NCBI RefSeq assembly: GCF_030209835.1
Contig: NZ_JARVRF010000061.1
Location: 1 to 64,000, forward strand
From: Arthrobacter sp. efr-133-R2A-120
GTDB lineage: Bacteria; Actinomycetota; Actinomycetes; Actinomycetales; Micrococcaceae
Direction: 5' to 3'
Length of the DNA: 64,000 bases
Shown: positions 8,550-16,846 of the stretch, one piece after another
How the letters are laid out: each line of letters starts with the position of its first letter
How positions within the stretch are numbered: position 1 is the first letter of the stretch
The notes under the pieces: model-generated
Seen by the model: the letters and a program-made list of their open reading frames with translations, nothing else
The model's database searches: none
What the model was told of the DNA's origin: nothing
Translations under genes and position numbers: made by a program

Positions 8550-9437
8550 GACAACCGGAACGACGCTCGCGATTTCCTTGCTTCCCGTCGGGCGAAGATC
8601 ACCCCCGAACAGGCGGGGCTGCCGTCGTCGAGCGGGAACCGCCGAGTACCCGGGCTCCGTCGCGGAGAAGTCGCAACCCTGGCCGGGGTAAGCGTTGAGT
8701 ATTACACCCGTCTTGAACGCGGAAACCTTGCGGGAGTGTCTGAAAGCGTCTTGGAAGCACTGGCCAATGCCCTCCAACTCGACGAGGCTGAGAGCGCACA
8801 CCTCTTCGATCTCGCCCGCACGGCCGGAACAAGCAAGCGGCAGCGTCGGTCGGCCCCGCAGCAGGTCCGGCCAAGTGTCCAGTTTGCCCTTGATGCCATC
8901 ACTGACGCGCCGGCATTTGTCCGCAACGCGCGCATGGACATTCTGGCTGCCAACAAACTCGGCCTTGCTTTGCATTCCGAGATGTATGTCAACCCGGTCC
9001 GGCCGGCCAACTATGCACGCTTCATATTCCTGGATGAAGAGCGGGCGCGGCGGTTCTTCCCGGATTGGGAACTTGCCGCCAACAACATGGTGGCCATCCT
9101 GCGCACCGAGGCCGGCCGCGACCCGTTCGACCGCGGGCTGAGCGACCTCGTAGGAGAGCTTTCCACCCGAAGCGATGAATTCCGCACTCGCTGGGCCGCA
9201 CACAACGTGCGCCGCCACTACAGCGGTTTCAAGCACTTCCACCACCCCGTAGTGGGCGAACTCCGCCTGCTGTTCGAGGCAATGGAACTGTCGGCGGACA
9301 CCGGGCTCTCCCTATTCATCTACCCTGCGGAACCTGGCTCCCCTTCCGCAGATGCCCTGCGCCTCCTCGCGAGCTGGGCCGCCACCCAGGAAATGGCAGA
9401 GCAACCCCAAGCCGCACCTGCTGCAGGTGGAGTGTGA
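8547..9437 (+). CDS. XRE-family transcriptional regulator with MmyB-like ligand domain
   Basis: DNA-binding regulator of 296 residues. The N-terminus carries an XRE helix-turn-helix (about 38-78) with the hallmark R39-G-E-V-A43 and SVEYYTRLERG; the remainder (about 105-275) is the MmyB-type C-terminal domain, a PAS-like fold that binds fatty-acid-like ligands in studied members. Family members often control an adjacent oxidoreductase, but here the nearest genes are a microprotein (upstream, same strand) and an oppositely oriented membrane protein, so the target is not clear. The C-terminal tail is Ala/Gln-rich. No ribosome-binding site precedes the ATG. Confidence 0.85.
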   Translation: MDNRNDARDFLASRRAKITPEQAGLPSSSGNRRVPGLRRGEVATLAGVSVEYYTRLERGNLAGVSESVLEALANALQLDEAESAHLFDLARTAGTSKRQRRSAPQQVRPSVQFALDAITDAPAFVRNARMDILAANKLGLALHSEMYVNPVRPANYARFIFLDEERARRFFPDWELAANNMVAILRTEAGRDPFDRGLSDLVGELSTRSDEFRTRWAAHNVRRHYSGFKHFHHPVVGELRLLFEAMELSADTGLSLFIYPAEPGSPSADALRLLASWAATQEMAEQPQAAPAAGGV

Positions 9438-9452
9438 CGGCAGCGGGATAGC

Positions 9453-9896
9453 CTACGATCTCGGGTCCCGGCGTCCCTCCTCGTCGCCTCGGTCGTCCTC
9501 GCGTTCCCGTCGGGTTTCGTCGTCGTCCCTGTCCCGGCGGCTTTCCGTACCATCCGGGTCCGAGCGGTTGCCTGCATCGGGGTCCAGCTCTTCCGCCCGC
9601 CGCAGCCTGTCTTGCGAGACTTCGTTGGCCCGCTCGGCAGCCTTCTGCTTGTCCGCGGCCTCCTTGTGCAGCCGTTCCGCTTCGCTCTCGGCACGCGCGG
9701 CGTCGGCCGTCGCTCGAGCGGCCTCAGCGCTGCGCTCATGAGCTCCGACGGCGTCGGCCCGGGCCTTCTCGCGGAGGTCCGCGGCGCGCTTGCGGTTGGC
9801 GGCGTCTTTCGCACGGCGCCCAAAAACGACGACGGCGACGATCAGCGCGATGATTACAATCGCCACCACGATCCAAATCCAAATTTGCCCGTCCAT
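9453..9896 (-). CDS. Membrane-anchored coiled-coil protein of unknown function
   Basis: A 147-residue protein with one N-terminal transmembrane helix (about residues 3-25, WIWIVVAIVIIALIVAVVVF), a long Ala/Glu/Arg-rich segment that should form a coiled coil (about 28-110), and a tail almost wholly of Asp, Glu and Arg. I chose ATG 9896 because AGGGGAGCTGCA precedes it; the frame to 9914 is an extension. The protein is probably anchored with the charged part inside. Similar small proteins are found near stress genes in Arthrobacter-like genomes, but I know of no function. Confidence 0.7.
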   Translation of the reverse strand: MDGQIWIWIVVAIVIIALIVAVVVFGRRAKDAANRKRAADLREKARADAVGAHERSAEAARATADAARAESEAERLHKEAADKQKAAERANEVSQDRLRRAEELDPDAGNRSDPDGTESRRDRDDDETRREREDDRGDEEGRRDPRS

Positions 9897-10099
9897 TGCA
9901 GCTCCCCTCGACATTGACTGAGCATCCGCCGCGCCGGTTCCATCCTGCGGCCGACCCTGCCGTTGGCCAGCTGAGATCGGCGTCCTCGGATAGCGCGCGG
10001 AGGCAGGTTCCTTGAGTCAACAACTTTGCGTGAAGCATGGCACGAGTGTCGTCTACTTGTTTTCGCCAGGGCAGCGCCAGCGGATTGCCAGCCAGACAG

Positions 10100-11080
10100 C
10101 TACTCCACGGTTGGAGAGTGCCTGCGGGTGCCAAAGGTCAATGAGGGTTCGTCGGGGGTGGCCAGGGTCAGCACGGCTTCCTCCACGGTTTCCTGGTCCT
10201 CGAGTTCGCGTTCGACGCGGCGCAGGGCCACGGCCACTTCATGTTCCCGGAGGTCGCCCTTGATATCAACGGCGGCCACTAAATACAGCTTGCGTGGACC
10301 AACGAATTCCAAGTGCAAGTACGTCAGCCGTTCGATTTCCGCATGTTCCAAGACGCGCATTGCCATCGATTTCTCAAGCTCGGGAGTAACGCCTTGGCCT
10401 ACAAGGAAGCGACGATTGCGATCTATCAGGACCACTGCGATGACACCGAGAAGGATGCCGACAAATATGGATCCGAGAGCGTCAGGCACCGGGGATCCTG
10501 TGACCTGGTGCAGGAAGACGCCCATGGAGGCAATGACGAGGCCGATCAATGCGGCACTGTCCTCCGCGAAGACAGCACGCATGGTGGGATCCGAGCTCTT
10601 GAGGACCTGCTCCAAAGTGCGGCGTTCAAGCTCCCGTGCGGACTTGCGGGCCTGCCGGAACGCCTGGACGAACGATCCCCCTTCGAGGACGAAAGATATC
10701 GCCAAGACCGCGTAGGCGATCGCAAAATCGCGGGCGGGCTCCGGTGCGAAAAGCTGTTGGATGCCGTGCATCACGGAGACCACTGCGCCGGCGGTGAAAA
10801 GCCCAAACGCAGCGAACATCGACCACACGTATGCTTCCCTGCCGTAGCCCATTGGATGGGCCACGTCCCGCTTTTTCGAGGATCTCCTCTCGGCCACCAG
10901 CAGGAAGACCTGGTTTCCGGTGTCGGCCCAGGAGTGGGCGGACTCGGCGATCATCGAGGCAGACCCGCTCATCACGGCAGCAACGGTTTTCGCCGCGGCG
11001 ACAAGGAGATTTGCCGCAAACGCCAAGATCACGGTCATGAGTGATGACGATTGCATCTTGACCCTCTTGGTTTGAGCCAT
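10100..11080 (-). CDS. Cation diffusion facilitator family transporter
   Basis: Integral membrane exporter of 326 residues for divalent metals (zinc, iron, manganese or cobalt), driven by proton antiport. The N-terminal membrane domain has the family metal motif H49-S-x2-D53 (AESAHSWADTGN) and a DVAHPMGYGREAYVW loop; the C-terminal cytoplasmic domain covers about 205-300. The first metal site is HxxxD rather than the DxxxD type, which can shift metal preference, but I cannot name the metal. The start ATG 11080 is supported by TACCGT at 11088-11093, 7 bases upstream, as for a leaderless mRNA. A second ATG at 11056 has a weak AAGAGGG site. No partner gene is adjacent. Confidence 0.87.
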   Translation of the reverse strand: MAQTKRVKMQSSSLMTVILAFAANLLVAAAKTVAAVMSGSASMIAESAHSWADTGNQVFLLVAERRSSKKRDVAHPMGYGREAYVWSMFAAFGLFTAGAVVSVMHGIQQLFAPEPARDFAIAYAVLAISFVLEGGSFVQAFRQARKSARELERRTLEQVLKSSDPTMRAVFAEDSAALIGLVIASMGVFLHQVTGSPVPDALGSIFVGILLGVIAVVLIDRNRRFLVGQGVTPELEKSMAMRVLEHAEIERLTYLHLEFVGPRKLYLVAAVDIKGDLREHEVAVALRRVERELEDQETVEEAVLTLATPDEPSLTFGTRRHSPTVE

Positions 11081-11093
11081 GGAAGCTACGGTA
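11078..11093 (-). promoter_or_regulatory. Leaderless-type promoter -10 (TACCGT) before the CDF transporter
   Basis: TACCGT (11093 to 11088 on the minus strand) is 7 bases before ATG 11080. No ribosome-binding site is seen. Confidence 0.4.
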
Positions 11094-11254
11094 CCCAACA
11101 ATGGTGGAGGCCGCCCCTGGTGGTCGCCCAGGAAGGATCGGAAGGTTTGGGCGTTACGGACCGCATTCCCGCCGCCGTCGTTATCGGCCAGCCTATGGTC
11201 GACGTCCCTGAATAAGTAAGCTGATGATATTCGGAATCGATGAGAGGTTGGTCG

Positions 11255-11464
11255 ATGGCCATGCGATTCGGGTCGATTTTCGGGCTGATCGTGGTGATCT
11301 GGCTCGTCATAGGAGCAGTAGCGGCCGGACAGCGAGGCTACTTCAGCGCCGTCCCGGCGCAGTGCTCCCAGTTCGCAACGATTAGCCTGAATATTGTTGC
11401 CGGTCCCTTGAACTACATGGGACTGAACCCCGTGGCAGGTTGCGAACTGCCGCGTCCGTCGTGA
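11255..11464 (+). CDS. Small one-helix membrane protein
   Basis: A 69-residue protein with a single hydrophobic helix (about 6-26: IFGLIVVIWLVIGAVAAG) followed by a short outside-type tail with two cysteines. The segment AAGQRGYFS and the ending PLNYMGLNP-x3-CELP recur in similar small proteins of Arthrobacter-like genomes, as I recall them; function unknown. ATG 11255 is preferred over 11240 because GAGAGG lies 7 bases upstream. The stop overlaps the GTG start of the next gene (GTGA), so the two are co-translated. Confidence 0.65.
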   Translation: MAMRFGSIFGLIVVIWLVIGAVAAGQRGYFSAVPAQCSQFATISLNIVAGPLNYMGLNPVAGCELPRPS

Positions 11465-11982
11465 GCGGACCGGAAGATCCCCTGCTCCCCGGGCCGGCTC
11501 CCGACACCAGGCACGAGTCCGAGGACCAACGGATGGACCGCAATTGGAATGAGCTGCTCCAGGAAATGCGCGTCCTCCAGACAGGCGTCCAAATCATTGG
11601 AGGCTTCCTGCTGACCCTTCCCTTCCAACAGCGATTCGGCACGCTGACGGAGCTGCAGAAATGGTGGTTCCTCCTCCTCGTTGTCCTGGCAACCATGACT
11701 ACCGGCCTCATGCTGGTTCCGGTCAGCCTGCACCGGCGACTTTTCCAGCATCACGTCAAGTACCGGCTGGTGGCTGCAGGGAACCTGATCGTGAAGGCTG
11801 TCCTGGCTTGCGTAGCCCTACTGATTGCAGGATGCGCCGGACTGATCTTCAGCGTTGCCGTGGGGCCCGAGGCAGGCCTCGCGGCGGGTGGCGGCATTCT
11901 TGTCGCTCTCGCGGCACTCGTGCTGCTGTACCCCCTGCTTTCCTGGTCTCCCCGGCGCCGGAAGGTAGCTTCGGAACCCTAG
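11461..11982 (+). CDS. DUF6328-type membrane protein
   Basis: A 173-residue protein with a soluble acidic N-terminus (about 1-40) and four predicted transmembrane helices, including FLLTLPFQQRF, WWFLLLVVLATMTTGLMLVP, LIVKAVLACVALLIAG and ILVALAALVLLYPLL. The block RNWNELLQEMRVLQTGVQIIGGFLLTLPFQ is the conserved core of the DUF6328 family, whose role is unknown. The GTG start at 11461 shares bases with the TGA stop of the upstream small membrane protein (GTGA overlap), which decides the start and indicates a two-gene unit. Confidence 0.72.
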   Translation: MSGPEDPLLPGPAPDTRHESEDQRMDRNWNELLQEMRVLQTGVQIIGGFLLTLPFQQRFGTLTELQKWWFLLLVVLATMTTGLMLVPVSLHRRLFQHHVKYRLVAAGNLIVKAVLACVALLIAGCAGLIFSVAVGPEAGLAAGGGILVALAALVLLYPLLSWSPRRRKVASEP

Positions 11983-12255
11983 TTCGAGGTCCAATGCCGG
12001 CCTAGTCTAGGCCTTTAAGATCAAGATAGTAAGTTTGCTGATCAATTTCCCGGAATCCATGGACAAGAGACCGCCAGCCTACTAATTTCGATGTGGTAGC
12101 AAGCTCAAGCGACCGCCGAAAGAGGGCCGGCGTCCCTCTCGTCCGGGGCCCGGGTCCTGGATCTCCAGGCCGCCCTCCCGGTCACGACCGAAGACGTCGT
12201 GAGTAGCCGGTTCTTGATTTTCCATCAACAGGTTCAACCAATGCGGAAGGACGGT

Positions 12256-12567
12256 ATGGATATGCACGAGCACCATGCAGCCGAGGAAGAGGAGTTCGGA
12301 GGTTACGGAACCCCGACGCCCGAACAAGAAATGCCAGGACGCGAGGGGCAGCAAGCGGATCAGTCGAAGGACACCGACACAACGACACCCGAGGAGGACG
12401 ACGATTCAGCTGCTGTCCCATCGGCCGATGCCGAGCTGGACGACTCGAACTCCGAGGGGACCGATCCCGGAAGGTCTTTTTCGTCGGAGCCGAAGGGCGA
12501 TGCAACAGGGCTGCCCGAGGATAAGTCGCCGAAAGACGACGACGGCGAAACATTCGACGCCGGCTAG
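12256..12567 (+). CDS. Acidic intrinsically disordered small protein
   Basis: A 103-residue protein starting MDMHEHHAAEEEEFGGYG, very rich in Asp, Glu, Ser, Thr and Gly, with no hydrophobic core, so it is probably disordered. I chose ATG 12256 for GGAAGG 5 bases upstream; the frame to 12199 lacks one. The gene lies 56 bases before the SRPBCC gene on the same strand and may be co-transcribed with it and the Pro-rich gene. A charge-rich, hydrophilin-like composition fits a desiccation or osmotic protein, but this is only a compositional impression. Confidence 0.55.
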   Translation: MDMHEHHAAEEEEFGGYGTPTPEQEMPGREGQQADQSKDTDTTTPEEDDDSAAVPSADAELDDSNSEGTDPGRSFSSEPKGDATGLPEDKSPKDDDGETFDAG

Positions 12568-12623
12568 ATCGCCTAAGCGAGCACCAAACTCCGCAGGAAC
12601 AAGCGCAAGCAAGGAGCATGAAC

Positions 12624-13310
12624 ATGGCTACGGTTAACCGAACAATCGACGTGGAAGTTCCCGTTTCAGTGGCATACAACCAATGGACCCAGTTCGAGTC
12701 TTTCCCGGAATTCATGAAGGGCGTCGAAGCGGTCGAACAAATCGACGAGACCGCCCTGCATTTTTCCACCAAGGTCGGCGGCGTCAAGCGCGACTTCAAC
12801 GCCCAGATCCTGGAGCAGGTCCCGGATTCACTGGTCAGCTGGGCCAGCATTGACGGACCGAGGAACGCGGGCACGGTAAGCTTCGAGCCCCTTGGTGCGG
12901 ACCGTACGCGGGTGAGTGTGGAGATCGAATGGGAGCCGGAGGGCCTTGCCGAAAAGGCCGGCTCCCTGGTGGGCATCGACGATATGCGGGTTTCAGCCGA
13001 CCTCGACAAGTTCAAGAAATTCATCGAAGAACGCGGCTATGAGAGCGGAGCTTGGCGAGGCTCCGTAGCCGCCGGCGATGTCGACGACTCTGGGGAACCA
13101 GTCTCCCCTGTCGTCACCACCTCGGAACTGCCCGCCGTCGATCCTGACTTGACGACCCCTGCAGCTATGGAAGCGGCCGACGGCGGTGACGCGCCTCGTG
13201 TTGGCCAGTACACCGAGGGCGACTACGGCACGGAGCGCGTCACGGATCTGCCCGCCGAGCGGATCGAAGGCGACTACACCACTGAAGATATGCCGAGGAG
13301 CAAACAATGA
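12624..13310 (+). CDS. SRPBCC family protein (START/polyketide-cyclase-like)
   Basis: A 228-residue protein. Residues 1-140 form a ligand-binding SRPBCC domain of the kind starting with a conserved 'RTIDVEVPVSVAYNQWTQFESFPEFMKGV' pattern found in many actinobacterial stress-linked proteins; the rest (about 145-228) is an acidic, low-complexity tail. The fold makes a hydrophobic cavity; ligand unknown. I chose ATG 12624 because AAGGAG is 7 bases upstream of it but only 1 base upstream of ATG 12618. The stop overlaps the next start (ATGA), so the Pro-rich protein is translated from the same mRNA. Confidence 0.8.
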   Translation: MATVNRTIDVEVPVSVAYNQWTQFESFPEFMKGVEAVEQIDETALHFSTKVGGVKRDFNAQILEQVPDSLVSWASIDGPRNAGTVSFEPLGADRTRVSVEIEWEPEGLAEKAGSLVGIDDMRVSADLDKFKKFIEERGYESGAWRGSVAAGDVDDSGEPVSPVVTTSELPAVDPDLTTPAAMEAADGGDAPRVGQYTEGDYGTERVTDLPAERIEGDYTTEDMPRSKQ

Positions 13311-13582
13311 GCGAGTTCCCTCCCGACCCCACGCGCGACCCGAACGCTGACCCCACCCGGGAGCCCGGCCCAAGCCCGGCGCCGGAGCCCGTCCCGTTCC
13401 CGGAGCCAGGTCCTACGCCCGTCCCGACCCCTGGCCCGGAGCCTGAACCCGGGCCCCGCCCGGGAACCCCCGAGCCGGTTCCACTGCCCGAGCCGGACCC
13501 GTCCCCTGTCCCCGAGCCGGGTCCGGACCTTCCCTTCCCGCCCTCGCGGCCCTTGGGGGAGCCGCCCCTCACGATTTTGTGA
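13307..13582 (+). CDS. Proline/glutamate-rich disordered protein
   Basis: A 91-residue protein made almost entirely of Pro with Glu, Asp, Gly, Thr and Val in loosely repeated PEPGP/PxPxPEP units, ending LGEPPLTIL. It should adopt an extended polyproline conformation and cannot form a globular domain. Translation is coupled to the SRPBCC gene by an ATGA overlap, the main reason to accept it as real; the frame on the opposite strand is a glycine-rich shadow. It might be a binding scaffold or surface-linked peptide, but it has no signal peptide. The repetitive DNA makes it prone to length variation between strains. Confidence 0.6.
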   Translation: MSEFPPDPTRDPNADPTREPGPSPAPEPVPFPEPGPTPVPTPGPEPEPGPRPGTPEPVPLPEPDPSPVPEPGPDLPFPPSRPLGEPPLTIL

Positions 13583-13635
13583 GCCCGGCGCGTAGAACAG
13601 GCGCGCCCGCTCGGAGCGTATGAAAGGCAACTGAG

Positions 13636-15528
13636 ATGTCAAAAGGTCCAGAATTGCGGCCTGCACCGATGCAAGCCGGAGAAGCGGATTCCATCCGGGC
13701 ACTGGCCACGCAATTGCGTGTGGATTCCATCAGGTGCAGCACCAACGCCGGCTCGGGTCATCCGACGTCGTCGTTGTCGGCCGCGGATCTCATGGCGGTC
13801 CTCCTCACCAGGCACCTTCGCTACGACTGGGATAATCCGGCCTTGCCGAACAACGACCACCTCATTTTCTCCAAGGGACATGCTTCACCCCTCCTGTATT
13901 CCATGTATCGGGCCGTGGGCGTGGTCGAGGAAGATGAGCTGCTGAACACCTACCGTCAGTTCGGTGCCCGGCTTCAGGGCCACCCGACCCCGGTGCTGCC
14001 TTGGGTTGATGTCGCTACCGGCTCGCTGGGACAAGGGCTGCCGGTCGCCGTCGGGGTAAGCATGGCTGGACGGTACCTGGACAAGCTGCCCTTCCATACC
14101 TGGGTGTTATGCGGAGATAGCGAACTAGCCGAAGGGTCGATTTGGGAGGCCTTGGACAAGGCGGCCTACTACAAGCTCGGCAACCTCACCACCGTCGTCG
14201 ACGTCAACCGGCTAGGCCAGAATGGCCCTACCGAACTGCAATGGGATATGGACGCCTACGCCCGGCGCGTCGAGGCTTTCGGGGCCCGGTCCCTCATCAT
14301 CGACGGACATGATCTATCCGAGATCGACGACGCGCTGAGCCGGGCCCGGAGCGATCCTGATAAGCCGACGGTCATTCTGGCCAAGACGATCAAGGGCAAA
14401 GGGGTTCCTGAGATCGAAGACCAAAACGGCTGGCACGGCAAAGCGCTACCGGCAGACATGGCCGAGAAAGCCATAGCAGCCCTTGGCGGACCAAGCAGCG
14501 TCCACGTGACCACCCTGTCTCCGGAGTCCGGCGCTCCAGCAATCACGCCGGACACTCACGTTGCGGTCACACTTCCGGATTGGAAGGTCGGCGACAAAGT
14601 GGCCACCAGGGCCGCCTTTGGCGCCGCCGTGTCCGCTCTTGCCGTTCGGCCCGACGTGGTGGTCCTGGATGGAGAGGTGGGAAATTCGACTCACGCAGGA
14701 GACTTCAAGGAGGTGGCCCCTGAGCGGTATTTCGAAGTATTCATTGCCGAGCAGCAACTCGTTGCCGCCGCCATCGGTCTCTCGGTTCGCGGCTACGTGG
14801 CCTTCGCGTCAAGTTTCGCGGCTTTCCTGGTTTCGCGGCCATTCGACTTCATCCGTATGGCCGGAGTCTCAGAGGTGAACATCCGGCTCGTCGGCACGCA
14901 TGCCGGCGCTGAAATCGGGCAGGACGGTCCTTCGCAAATGGCGCTGGAAGACATTGCCGCCATGCGGGCAGTGCACAGTTCCACGGTGCTCTATCCGTCC
15001 GACGCCCCGTCCACAGCACAGCTCGTGAGCGCCATGGCAGACACGCCCGGAATCTCCTACCTGCGCGCCACCCGGGGTGCCTATCCCGTGATTTACGGGC
15101 CGGACGAACAGTTCCCCCTTGGCGGAAGCAAGGTCCACGGAGCCAGCCCCGAGGACCAAGTGGCGCTCATCGGCGCCGGCGTCACACTCCACGAATGCCT
15201 CGCAGCCGCCGAGCAACTGGCCCAGTCGGGAATCAAGGCCCGCGTCATCGACCTCTACTCCATCAAGCCGATCGACGTCGACACCCTGCGCCGGACGTGC
15301 CTCGAAACCGATGGCCGGATAGTTGTCGCAGAAGACCACTACACCCAAGGGGGCATCGGCTCGGCCGTGCTCGAAGCGCTCGCGAGTGCCAACACTCCCA
15401 AACTCCATATGGCACTTCTCGCCGTAAGGGAACTGCCGGGTTCCGGCGAACCCAAGGACTTGCTCAACGCCGCAGGTATTTCCGCACGCCACATCGCTGC
15501 CGCCGCGCGCGATCTGGTCATGGACTGA
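13636..15528 (+). CDS. tkt: Transketolase, short animal-type form
   Basis: ThDP-dependent ketol transfer in the pentose-phosphate pathway. At 630 residues it is close to animal transketolase (about 623) and shorter than usual bacterial enzymes (about 660-700). Similarity to the animal type is visible throughout: NAGSGHPTSSLSAADLMAVL, SKGHASPLLY, DVATGSLGQGL, VDVNRLGQN, GWHGKALPADMAEK, and catalytic E372 in FIAEQQLVAAAIGLS (E366 in human). One oddity is G160-D161-S162 where GDG normally binds the pyrophosphate-magnesium. It sits after small stress-type proteins and is unlikely to be the housekeeping copy. A convergent LacI gene follows. Confidence 0.9.
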   Translation: MSKGPELRPAPMQAGEADSIRALATQLRVDSIRCSTNAGSGHPTSSLSAADLMAVLLTRHLRYDWDNPALPNNDHLIFSKGHASPLLYSMYRAVGVVEEDELLNTYRQFGARLQGHPTPVLPWVDVATGSLGQGLPVAVGVSMAGRYLDKLPFHTWVLCGDSELAEGSIWEALDKAAYYKLGNLTTVVDVNRLGQNGPTELQWDMDAYARRVEAFGARSLIIDGHDLSEIDDALSRARSDPDKPTVILAKTIKGKGVPEIEDQNGWHGKALPADMAEKAIAALGGPSSVHVTTLSPESGAPAITPDTHVAVTLPDWKVGDKVATRAAFGAAVSALAVRPDVVVLDGEVGNSTHAGDFKEVAPERYFEVFIAEQQLVAAAIGLSVRGYVAFASSFAAFLVSRPFDFIRMAGVSEVNIRLVGTHAGAEIGQDGPSQMALEDIAAMRAVHSSTVLYPSDAPSTAQLVSAMADTPGISYLRATRGAYPVIYGPDEQFPLGGSKVHGASPEDQVALIGAGVTLHECLAAAEQLAQSGIKARVIDLYSIKPIDVDTLRRTCLETDGRIVVAEDHYTQGGIGSAVLEALASANTPKLHMALLAVRELPGSGEPKDLLNAAGISARHIAAAARDLVMD

Positions 15529-15604
15529 TAACGCAACGGCGCGACGGCGGGACGGCGCCGCCAGTGTGAAGCCGCGGGCCGCCGCCGGCCGTTGTTGAAC
15601 GAAC

Positions 15605-16681
15605 CTAGACTCTTGCGGTACGCGGCATTGCGACCGAACCCCGCCGGATAAGACGCGCGGAGAACTCGGGCCCGTTGGCCACGGGCTTCCGCCCCTCGAT
15701 TTGCCGAATCAGGGCACTGGCAGCGGCCACGCCCATTTCGTACACAGGTTGGGCAATGACGGTCAGCGGGGGGCTGGTCAGGCGTGTCCAGGAAAAATCG
15801 TCATACATCAGGAACGAAACGTCGTCGGGGATCGCGAGACCCAGCTCCTGGATGGCTTCGACGACGCTGAGAGCTATAAGGCCGTCGGATGCCACAATGG
15901 CGGTGACAGGCTCGGGCATGAGCAGAAGTCCGCGGGTGATGTTCCGGATGGAATCCGCGTCGCCGGCGTTGAGCCGCACATGGTCCTCCGAGAGCGTTAG
16001 TCCGATTTCCGAGAAGGCGCGCTGCATACCCTCCAGACGCTCCGAGATCTGCGTGGAATCCAGCACCATCCCGGCCCGGTACGCAGAGTCGGTCTTGAGG
16101 GTGGAGACAAAAGCGACCTGGCGGTGGCCGGCCTCGAGGAGATACCGGGTGGACTCGTAGGAAATGTCGATCATGCTTACTGCGATGGTCTCAACGTCCA
16201 GCCCCTCGGCTTTTCGGTCCAGGAGCACCAGGGGCCGCCCGGATTCGTGAACGTGCTGTAAATGTTTTGTTTCGACAGACGACGCCGGCGCCACGATCAG
16301 TCCGTCCACGCGCTTGTCGAGCAGGACCTGAACCGCCTCGACTTCCGCGGCTAATTCCTCATCGGTGTTGATCAGGATGACGTTGTAGCCGCTCTTCTTG
16401 GCAGTGTCCGTAATCCCCCTCGTTGCGAGTCCGAAGTGGGGGTTCTCAATGTCGCCCACGACTACCCCGATCGTGTTGGATTTCCCCGTGTTCATGCTGC
16501 GGGCCAGCTCGTTTGGCCTATAGGAAAGCTCCTCTGCTGCCGCAAGGACCCGGCCCCGGACTTCTTCGCTGACAGCCCCGTAATTTCCCAGTGCCCGTGC
16601 AGCCTGCGCCTTGGACACCTGTGCCGCTTTCGCGACGTCGGCGACCGTAATCTCGCGTCGCCTCGAACCGTTGCTGCTCAT
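15605..16681 (-). CDS. LacI family transcriptional regulator (local regulator of the ABC operon)
   Basis: A 358-residue regulator: helix-turn-helix and hinge helix at about 11-62 (ITVADVAKAAQVSKAQAARALGNYG), then a periplasmic-binding-protein-like effector domain with DNTIGVVVGDIENPHF-like and ASDGLIALSVVEAIQELGL segments. The recognition helix has AQAARAL instead of the common AT-x-SRAL. ATG 16681 is chosen because GGAAGG lies 6 bases upstream; the longer frame lacks one. It is divergent from the ABC transporter operon, and the shared region holds two near-palindromic 14-mers, so it probably represses both itself and the operon until it binds the transported compound or a derivative. Confidence 0.9.
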   Translation of the reverse strand: MSSNGSRRREITVADVAKAAQVSKAQAARALGNYGAVSEEVRGRVLAAAEELSYRPNELARSMNTGKSNTIGVVVGDIENPHFGLATRGITDTAKKSGYNVILINTDEELAAEVEAVQVLLDKRVDGLIVAPASSVETKHLQHVHESGRPLVLLDRKAEGLDVETIAVSMIDISYESTRYLLEAGHRQVAFVSTLKTDSAYRAGMVLDSTQISERLEGMQRAFSEIGLTLSEDHVRLNAGDADSIRNITRGLLLMPEPVTAIVASDGLIALSVVEAIQELGLAIPDDVSFLMYDDFSWTRLTSPPLTVIAQPVYEMGVAAASALIRQIEGRKPVANGPEFSARLIRRGSVAMPRTARV

Positions 16682-16702
16682 GTATGCCTTCCGAAGGGGG
16701 CC

Positions 16703-16731
16703 TTGACGGCCAGTGTGGCTTGGGTTACATT
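16703..16731 (+). promoter_or_regulatory. Candidate rightward promoter of the ABC/Gfo/DAO operon
   Basis: TTGACG (16703-16708) and TACATT (16726-16731, 17-base gap) or TTACAT (16725-16730, 16-base gap) face the transporter genes. A transcript would start near 16738, just before the two operator palindromes, so a bound repressor would block initiation or early elongation. The -10 match is only fair. Confidence 0.35.
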
Positions 16732-16746
16732 TTTTGCAACCCCTTG

Positions 16747-16785
16747 TGAGTCCGGTCTCAATCCTAATCACTGAGACCGGACTCA
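16747..16785. promoter_or_regulatory. Double LacI-type operator in a perfect 14-bp inverted repeat
   Basis: TGAGTCCGGTCTCA (16747-16760) and its exact reverse complement TGAGACCGGACTCA (16772-16785) are separated by 11 bases. Each arm is itself a palindrome apart from one position pair (TGAG-w-CCGG-w-CTCA), the size and CG centre of LacI-family operators. The centres are 25 bp apart. No gene ends here, so a terminator is unlikely. Confidence 0.7.
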
Positions 16786-16789
16786 ACAA
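16761..16789 (-). promoter_or_regulatory. Promoter of the LacI regulator gene, overlapped by its operators
   Basis: On the minus strand TTGTTG (16789-16784), a 17-base spacer, and TAGGAT (16766-16761) form a sigma-70-type promoter. One operator arm fills most of the spacer and the other lies just after the -10 box, so autorepression is predicted. Confidence 0.5.
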
Positions 16790-16846
16790 GAGGAAATCCG
16801 CAAGGCTTTAAGGCCGCTTCCTGCTTCTCATGATTGGAAATTTGCT

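Noticed and set aside
13240..13702. Glycine-rich frames on the minus strand opposite the Pro-rich gene
   Set aside because: They are the antisense reading of proline codons (CCN gives GGN); the plus-strand frame has the coupled ATGA start.
16747..16785. Reading the 14-bp inverted repeat as a terminator
   Set aside because: It lies between divergent genes, no transcript ends there, and each arm is itself nearly palindromic as an operator would be.
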